The notes beneath the pieces were generated by a model that saw only the letters and a list, made by a program, of their open reading frames with translations, was not told the DNA's origin and did no database searches. This document shows positions 5,727-9,564 of a DNA stretch of 9,564 bases, one piece after another (the stretch's first letter is position 1; the number at the start of each line of letters is the position of its first letter). The DNA comes from an uncultured Chloroflexota bacterium (GTDB taxonomy: Bacteria > Chloroflexota > Anaerolineae > Aggregatilineales > Phototrophicaceae): assembly GCA_937942935.1 (NCBI GenBank), contig CALDGT010000978.1:1-9564 (forward strand). Direction: 5' to 3'. The position numbers were made by a program, and so were the translations under genes.

Positions 5727-7367
5727 ATGAAAACACTTCACGATGCACTTGTTTTAACATCTGGTGATATTTCTGCCTCTGCGATTATTTATGTCGCCAG
5801 TGATGCACCCCCACAAATCATCACACGCGGGGAATTTCGGGATGCGATTCAACGCTATGCAAATGGATTTATCCGACTCGGTATTCAACCCCGCCAAATG
5901 GTCATCATTGCCCAAACACAAAATTTAGAGGCAATTTATGCTTTTTGGGGGGCATTGATGATGGGGGCAATTCCGAGTATGTTCCCCACCCTGACCGAAA
6001 AGCTAGACCCGCATATTTATATGCAAAACATGGCGGAATTGGTACACCTATCCGATGTTCGGGCAATTATCACCAGTGACGATTTTGTATCGCAATTAGT
6101 GGGGCAGGTGGGATGCCCTGTATATGGTAACTCGGCATTTGTAGGTGAATTGAGTTCTCTTGAATATACCCCTAATCCAGATGAAATCGCATTTTTGCAA
6201 CATTCAAGCGGGTCTACAGGCTTGCAAAAAGGGGTTGCGCTCGCGCATGGGGCAGTTTTACGCCAAATCCAAGCCTATAGCGATGCAATTCGGCTCACAT
6301 CAGAGGATGTTATTGTGAGTTGGTTGCCCCTCTATCATGATATGGGGCTGATTGCAGGTTTCCTTATGCCACTCATACAAGGTATCCCGTTGGTATTGAT
6401 GTCCCCGTTTGATTGGGTGGCACATCCTGCCTTGTTATTCCGCGCTATTCACGACCATAAAGGGACATTGTGTTGGTTGCCAAATTTTGCTTATAACCAT
6501 TGTGCCAGACGGATTCGTGCGCGAGATACTGAAGGACTCGATATTTCATCCATGCGCCTATTTATCAATTGCTCAGAACCTGTGCGCGATGAGAGTCATC
6601 GCCTATTTTTAGACCGATTTGCTCCCAATGGTGTCCGAGCCGATATGCTCACAGTGAGTTATGCAATGGCAGAAAACACTTTTGCTGTCACCCAAACCCC
6701 CTACGATACGCTTCCTAAACTGGATAAAATTGATAAAACTGAATTTGAGGCGAATAAACGGGCTGTTCTATCGGATAACGATGGCGCGTTGGTGATGGTT
6801 TCTTGTGGGTTGCCAATCAATGGCACACAAATTCGTGTGATGGATGGTGATAAAAACCCCTTACCAGAACGGCATGTTGGTGAAATCGCCATCAAAAGCG
6901 ATTACATGCTCACGGAATATTATCGTCGCCCCGATTTGCAACCATTCACACCTGATGGTTGGTTTTTAACTGGTGATATGGGCTATATTGCCGATGGTGA
7001 AGTCTATATCGCAGGACGGTATAAAGATTTAATCATCAATGCGGGCAAAAATGTGTATCCACAAGATATTGAGGCGGTGGTGAGTGGTGTTGCGGGGATT
7101 CATGCAGGGCGCGTGGTGTGTTTTGGCGTGCCAGATGAGCGTGAAGGCACAGAACTGATTGCCGTAGTCGCTGAAGCGGATATAGACCTGAACGACTCAC
7201 AAGCCCATAAACAATTGACAAGTGCGGTTAAATTGACAGTGGCACAAAGCACAACTGTGACCGTGACTTATGTGAAATTGGTTGGGGCAGGCTGGTTGAT
7301 TAAAACATCGAGTGGGAAAATTGCGCGGTCTGCGAATAAAGAAAAATGGATGCGTGAACAAAAGTGA
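5727..7367 (+). CDS. Acyl-AMP ligase, FAAL-like (ANL superfamily), DltA position
   Basis: This 546-residue adenylating enzyme has the motifs in order: nucleotide loop H-S-S-G-S-T-G-L-Q-K-G (159-169), W-L-P-L-Y-H-D-M-G-L (199-208), N-C-S-E-P-V-R (281-287), S-Y-A-M-A-E (311-316), T-G-D-M-G-Y (415-420), G-R-Y-K-D-L-I-I-N-A-G (430-440) with Y-P-Q-D-I-E, and the C-terminal lysine K531 in T-S-S-G-K-I-A-R. The L-P-x-Y-H-D-M-G-L, N-x-x-E-P-V-R and Y-P-Q-D-I-E forms are typical of fatty-acyl-AMP ligases, which pass acyl-AMP to a carrier protein rather than to CoA. DltA-type D-alanine ligases and peptide-synthetase domains read differently at these places. It should load the carrier encoded just upstream. 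The substrate is therefore probably a fatty or other non-amino carboxylic acid, an inference from motifs only. The ribosome site is weak; coupling to the carrier gene is likely. Confidence 0.9.
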   Translation: MKTLHDALVLTSGDISASAIIYVASDAPPQIITRGEFRDAIQRYANGFIRLGIQPRQMVIIAQTQNLEAIYAFWGALMMGAIPSMFPTLTEKLDPHIYMQNMAELVHLSDVRAIITSDDFVSQLVGQVGCPVYGNSAFVGELSSLEYTPNPDEIAFLQHSSGSTGLQKGVALAHGAVLRQIQAYSDAIRLTSEDVIVSWLPLYHDMGLIAGFLMPLIQGIPLVLMSPFDWVAHPALLFRAIHDHKGTLCWLPNFAYNHCARRIRARDTEGLDISSMRLFINCSEPVRDESHRLFLDRFAPNGVRADMLTVSYAMAENTFAVTQTPYDTLPKLDKIDKTEFEANKRAVLSDNDGALVMVSCGLPINGTQIRVMDGDKNPLPERHVGEIAIKSDYMLTEYYRRPDLQPFTPDGWFLTGDMGYIADGEVYIAGRYKDLIINAGKNVYPQDIEAVVSGVAGIHAGRVVCFGVPDEREGTELIAVVAEADIDLNDSQAHKQLTSAVKLTVAQSTTVTVTYVKLVGAGWLIKTSSGKIARSANKEKWMREQK

Positions 7368-7374
7368 GGGTGTG

Positions 7375-7404
7375 TGTAGGGGCTTGCCATGGCAAGCCCC
7401 TACA
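7375..7404 (+). repeat. Perfect 30-bp palindrome between convergent genes; possible terminator or dispersed repeat
   Basis: The half-site TGTAGGGGCTTGCCA is followed immediately by its exact reverse complement, centred on CCATGG. It starts 8 bases after the ligase stop and ends 28 bases before the stop of the HEAT gene on the other strand. As RNA it would form a very stable hairpin from either direction. There is no run of T on either side, so it is not a classical intrinsic terminator. Palindromes with GTAGGGGC/GCCCCTAC arms recur, from memory, between genes in several bacterial phyla including Chloroflexota, so it may be a dispersed element serving as a two-way stop or 3'-end stabiliser. 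Confidence 0.75.
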
Positions 7405-7432
7405 GAATGGGTGACAAAACCCTATTTGGATG

Positions 7433-7864
7433 TTAAATTTTCTCGCGTTCCAATTCCGGTTCACGAAACTCATGACCTAGTTTTTTGAGTGAATCTATAG
7501 CAATATCACGGCTTCTATCGCGTCCATGATTTGCAAATTCCACCAGGGCATCTATTGCGCGAGGGTCTCCGAGTTGTCCGAGTGCTTGGGCGGCATTAAT
7601 AGGGGTTTGATAACCGGGCGCATCGAGGGCGCGAATAAGGGGGTCTACGGCGCGGGTATCGCCTAGTTTGCCTAACATCAGGGCGGCACGTCCGCGCACA
7701 ATGAGGTCTTCATAATCATTTTGAACAGCATTAATCAAAGCGCGTATAGCTTGTTCGCCTCCGACCATGCCGAGTTTCATGACGGCTGTGCGACGCTTTT
7801 CTTTATTCACATCGCGTAATTCACTCAAGAGTTGTTTAATCAGGTTTGGGTCAGGCTCTCCCAT
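7433..7864 (-). CDS. Small HEAT-repeat (EZ-HEAT/PBS-lyase type) protein
   Basis: This 143-residue soluble protein is built of about four short helical repeats. The pattern A-A-x-x-L-G-x-L-G-D-x-R-A-x-x-x-L is seen at about 60-80 (A-L-M-L-G-K-L-G-D-T-R-A-V) and 91-110 (A-Q-A-L-G-Q-L-G-D-P-R-A-I). Weaker copies lie at about 24-46 (A-V-M-K-L-G-M-V-G-G) and 120-130 (A-I-D-S-L-K-K-L-G). Such repeats form a curved scaffold for protein contacts and carry no catalytic residues of their own; in phycobilisome lyases they occur in larger proteins, but nothing links this one to pigments. ATG at 7864 has GGAAAGGT 8 bases upstream. It converges on the acylation operon and lies downstream of the ABC ATPase gene on the same strand, across 172 AT-rich bases with their own promoter candidate. 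Its partner is unknown. Confidence 0.82.
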   Translation of the reverse strand: MGEPDPNLIKQLLSELRDVNKEKRRTAVMKLGMVGGEQAIRALINAVQNDYEDLIVRGRAALMLGKLGDTRAVDPLIRALDAPGYQTPINAAQALGQLGDPRAIDALVEFANHGRDRSRDIAIDSLKKLGHEFREPELEREKI

Positions 7865-7953
7865 GATGTTTTACCTTTCCACTGCATGGTCTTGCACGGT
7901 CGGATAAGTGATAATAAATGACGTAACTACTTTTTATATAATAAAACCACACC

Positions 7954-7959
7954 ATTATA
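7954..7959 (-). promoter_or_regulatory. Candidate -10 box for the HEAT-repeat gene
   Basis: On the - strand this reads TATAAT, a perfect sigma-70 type -10 box, about 90 bases before the HEAT gene ATG. The best -35 at 17-base spacing (TTATGA, near 7977-7982) matches only half of the consensus. The surrounding 7865-8036 gap is otherwise AT-rich with no gene visible. Confidence 0.35.
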
Positions 7960-8036
7960 AGAACGCTATTTAGAAATCATAAACGAAATAACAGAATCAG
8001 GAAAGTTCCAAACATCATGATGGCACTATGACCATT

Positions 8037-8750
8037 TTATACCACGACATGACGATTATCGGTAATTTGCAATTTTCCCTCATGAATCCGACACACCCTA
8101 TCTGCATAAGGGACAATTTCGGGGTTATGGGTCGCCATTACCAATGTTTTACCTTCTTCGCGGGTGAGTTCTAATAACAGAGATAAAACGCGCTCGCCAG
8201 TTTCTTCATCTAAATTGCCTGTTGGTTCATCTGCAAGCACTAATTTGGGTTCATGTGCTAGTGCGCGGGCAATCGCTACCCGTTGTTGCTCACCACCACT
8301 CAGTTTATCTGGAAAACTCGCCCCACGGTTGCCCAACCCAACCCGTTCTAATAATTGCATCCCCCGTTTTTCGCTGGTTTTACGTGCTTCACCACGCAAT
8401 TCTAAAGGTAGGGTGATATTTTCTAGGACAGTTAGGGTGGGGATGAGGTTAAAAAATTGGAATACAATGCCCACATGGTCACGACGGAAAAGGGTTTGCT
8501 GAGTATCATTCAATTTGGTGATGTCGGTATCTTCAATACAAATTTGGGCAGTTGTGGGATTATCGGGTTTATCAATACCACTGATGAGGTTTAATAGAGT
8601 AGATTTACCACTGCCACTCTTGCCTAACATCACAAAAAATTCTCCTTGAATGATGTCTAAATTTACTGCTTGCAAAATAGGACGCGCACGCCCTCCCTCT
8701 TCATAGGTTTTGCTCAAATTGCGAATTGTGATAAGCGTTTTTGTATCCAT
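8037..8750 (-). CDS. ABC transporter ATP-binding protein, LolD/MacB/YbbA type
   Basis: This 237-residue ATPase is complete: Walker A G-K-S-G-S-G-K-S-T (43-51), Q-loop V-F-Q-F-F-N-L-I-P-T-L-T (Q98), signature L-S-G-G-E-Q-Q-R (150-157), Walker B L-V-L-A-D-E-P-T-G-N-L-D (170-181) and H-loop histidine H208 in A-T-H-N. The F-F-N-L-I-P-T-L-T and D-E-P-T-G-N-L-D wording is typical of the MacB/LolD/FtsE group, whose members power FtsX-fold permeases in lipoprotein release, efflux or wall-hydrolase control rather than ordinary transport. ATG 8750 is used because it starts the usual short lead into I-R-N-L-S-K-T-Y; a TTG at 8768 would add six residues without a ribosome site. The permease gene at 9029 points the other way and is the likely partner. 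The exact substrate cannot be read from the ATPase. Confidence 0.92.
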   Translation of the reverse strand: MDTKTLITIRNLSKTYEEGGRARPILQAVNLDIIQGEFFVMLGKSGSGKSTLLNLISGIDKPDNPTTAQICIEDTDITKLNDTQQTLFRRDHVGIVFQFFNLIPTLTVLENITLPLELRGEARKTSEKRGMQLLERVGLGNRGASFPDKLSGGEQQRVAIARALAHEPKLVLADEPTGNLDEETGERVLSLLLELTREEGKTLVMATHNPEIVPYADRVCRIHEGKLQITDNRHVVV

Positions 8751-8859
8751 AATCCCATTATATTCCAATTATGCTTAAATTCACCGTTAACACTATATCA
8801 ATTTTTTTATCACTATCGCACAAATGGATGAATCCTGCACCATAGATAGTTAAGTTTTT

Positions 8860-8875
8860 TGTGAGATAATTCACG
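8860..8875. promoter_or_regulatory. CRP/FNR-family operator candidate
   Basis: TGTGA-GATAAT-TCAC-G matches the CRP consensus TGTGA-N6-TCACA at nine of ten fixed bases, in the middle of a divergent promoter region where such a site could control both ABC genes. CRP/FNR-family regulators are widespread, but none is encoded here, and a single match in AT-rich DNA may be chance. Confidence 0.35.
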
Positions 8876-8974
8876 ATTATCATCTGATATTCAGAAAATG
8901 CCAAGCCATAATCAAGTCAATTATGAGATAATATTGAAAATTCAAAAAAGTTTAATGCAATAAATTTTGCGGTT

Positions 8975-8999
8975 GCGGATTCGTGAAGTGTATATCCGC
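8975..8999 (+). other. Small stem-loop ahead of the permease gene
   Basis: GCGGAT and ATCCGC form a 6-bp stem around a 13-base loop, ending 29 bases before the permease ATG. It would lie in the leader of the permease mRNA. The stem is short and there is no T-run, so no clear function can be claimed. Confidence 0.25.
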
Positions 9000-9028
9000 C
9001 CTAAAATATCAAGAATGATGGTGATGTG

Positions 9029-9564
9029 ATGATTCGACCTATTTTATTTCGGTTAGCAGGACGGTATATCAACAGGCGTTTTTTACAAAGCCTATTATTT
9101 ATTTTGGGTGTGGCATTAGGTGTAGCGATGGTGATTGCGATTGATGTCGCCAATGGGTCTGCCAAACGCGCTTTTGATTTGAGCGCCCAGAGTATATCGG
9201 GCAATGCGACTCATCAAATTATTGCCTCATCGAATAGGCTTCCGACCGATGTATTCGACCAAATTCGCACCGATTTAGGATTACGTGCCAGCGCCCCAAT
9301 TGTTGAAGAATATGTACGCGGAATTCAACTCGGCGACCAACCCTTGCGCTTATTAGGGGTAGACCCGTTTTCAGAAGCCCCATTTCGTGCCTATTTGGAG
9401 GCGGTGGAAGTAGATAATGATAATACAGATGATAGCGCATTTGAGGCACTTAATGCGTTCATTGCAGAGCCAAACACAGTTTTGATGAGCGAAACACTCG
9501 CCAAACGGTATGGCATCGAAATTGATGATAATATCGCAGCCAAAAGGGGTCTGGAGCATCACAG
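9029..9564 (+). CDS. FtsX/MacB-type ABC permease, N-terminal part (cut by window edge)
   Basis: An open frame of 178 codons runs off the right edge. The protein starts M-I-R-P-I-L-F-R-L-A-G-R-Y, with basic residues before a single hydrophobic helix at about 20-41 (L-L-F-I-L-G-V-A-L-G-V-A-M-V-I-A). It continues into a soluble domain with D-L-S-A-Q-S-I-S-G-N-A near 50-60 and V-L-M-S-E-T-L-A-K-R-Y-G near 150-162. A first helix followed by a large outside domain holding the S-x-x-L-A-x-x-Y-G element is the N-terminal layout of MacB/FtsX-fold permeases; the remaining helices lie beyond the window. ATG 9029 is chosen to begin just before the basic stretch; GTG 9026 is an alternative, and the ribosome site (GGTG, 9020-9023) is weak. 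It is divergent from the LolD-type ATPase gene, its probable partner. Confidence 0.78.
   Translation, partial: MIRPILFRLAGRYINRRFLQSLLFILGVALGVAMVIAIDVANGSAKRAFDLSAQSISGNATHQIIASSNRLPTDVFDQIRTDLGLRASAPIVEEYVRGIQLGDQPLRLLGVDPFSEAPFRAYLEAVEVDNDNTDDSAFEALNAFIAEPNTVLMSETLAKRYGIEIDDNIAAKRGLEHH

Larger units (their letters stand above)
8751..9028. other. Divergent intergenic region between ABC ATPase and permease genes
   Basis: This is 278 AT-rich bases without a credible gene on either strand. It must hold the promoters of both divergent ABC genes, but no pair of good -35/-10 boxes stands out. It contains the CRP-like site at 8860-8875 and a small hairpin at 8975-8999, each listed separately. GAGATAAT also occurs twice (8863-8870 and again near 8924-8931). 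Confidence 0.6.

Noticed and set aside
5472..7367. Start of a lipopeptide or polyketide gene cluster (FAAL plus carrier protein)
   Set aside because: No condensation, ketosynthase or other assembly-line domain follows; the operon ends at the palindrome and a convergent unrelated gene.
5727..7367. True dltA (D-alanine:carrier protein ligase)
   Set aside because: Position fits, but the motifs are those of fatty-acyl-AMP ligases, so the symbol was not assigned.
8015..8036. Terminator hairpin after the ABC ATPase gene
   Set aside because: Only short 4-5 bp arms (ATGG/CCAT, CATCATGATG) are visible and no T-run follows on the - strand.
8164..8502. 112-codon + strand frame opposite the ABC ATPase
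   Set aside because: It lies wholly antisense to a gene with all ABC motifs, has a low-complexity R/S-rich translation with no recognisable domain, and is best read as a shadow.
9001..9562. Three overlapping - strand frames of 63-76 codons at the right end
   Set aside because: They are antisense to the FtsX/MacB-type permease frame, which has a membrane helix and family-like motifs and runs open to the window edge.

Overview
The window looks like a bacterial chromosome segment, most plausibly from a Chloroflexota (Anaerolineae-like) lineage. This placement is an inference: the style of the SH3b/SGNH and EZ-HEAT proteins and the GTAGGGGC-type intergenic palindrome suggest it, and there is no rRNA or marker gene to confirm it. 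Base composition is moderately AT-rich and even across the genes, with no insertion sequence, CRISPR array, tRNA or phage gene visible.

The core (402-7367, all + strand, tightly packed) reads as one operon for acylating something outside the membrane. In order it encodes: a secreted SH3b + SGNH-fold protein; a 37-residue single-helix membrane microprotein; an MBOAT O-acyltransferase of the DltB type; two tandem paralogous membrane-anchored SGNH-like proteins in the DltD position; an acyl carrier protein; and an acyl-AMP ligase with fatty-acyl-AMP-ligase (FAAL) motifs. This is the full parts list of the Gram-positive D-alanylation (Dlt) pathway: X, B, D, C and A. It is rearranged, has a duplicated D, and has an activating enzyme that looks like a FAAL rather than a D-alanine ligase. 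The microprotein ends exactly in W-I-Y-Q-G-F, which fits the C-terminal acyl-shuttle hexapeptide known from DltX, in which a tyrosine carries the acyl group from the MBOAT to the SGNH transferase. The inferred flow is: ligase activates an acid to acyl-AMP, loads the carrier protein, the MBOAT moves the acyl group across the membrane to the microprotein tyrosine, and an SGNH protein passes it to an envelope polymer or glycolipid. The acyl group and the acceptor are unknown.

Flanking genes look unrelated. Upstream on the - strand (1-323, cut by the window edge) is a DinB/YfiT-like protein. Downstream, convergent with the ligase across a perfect 30-bp palindrome, is a small HEAT-repeat protein (7433-7864, -). 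Next come a LolD/MacB-type ABC ATPase (8037-8750, -) and, divergent from it, the start of an FtsX/MacB-type permease (9029-end, +), probably its partner. The 278-bp divergent gap between them holds a CRP-like operator candidate.
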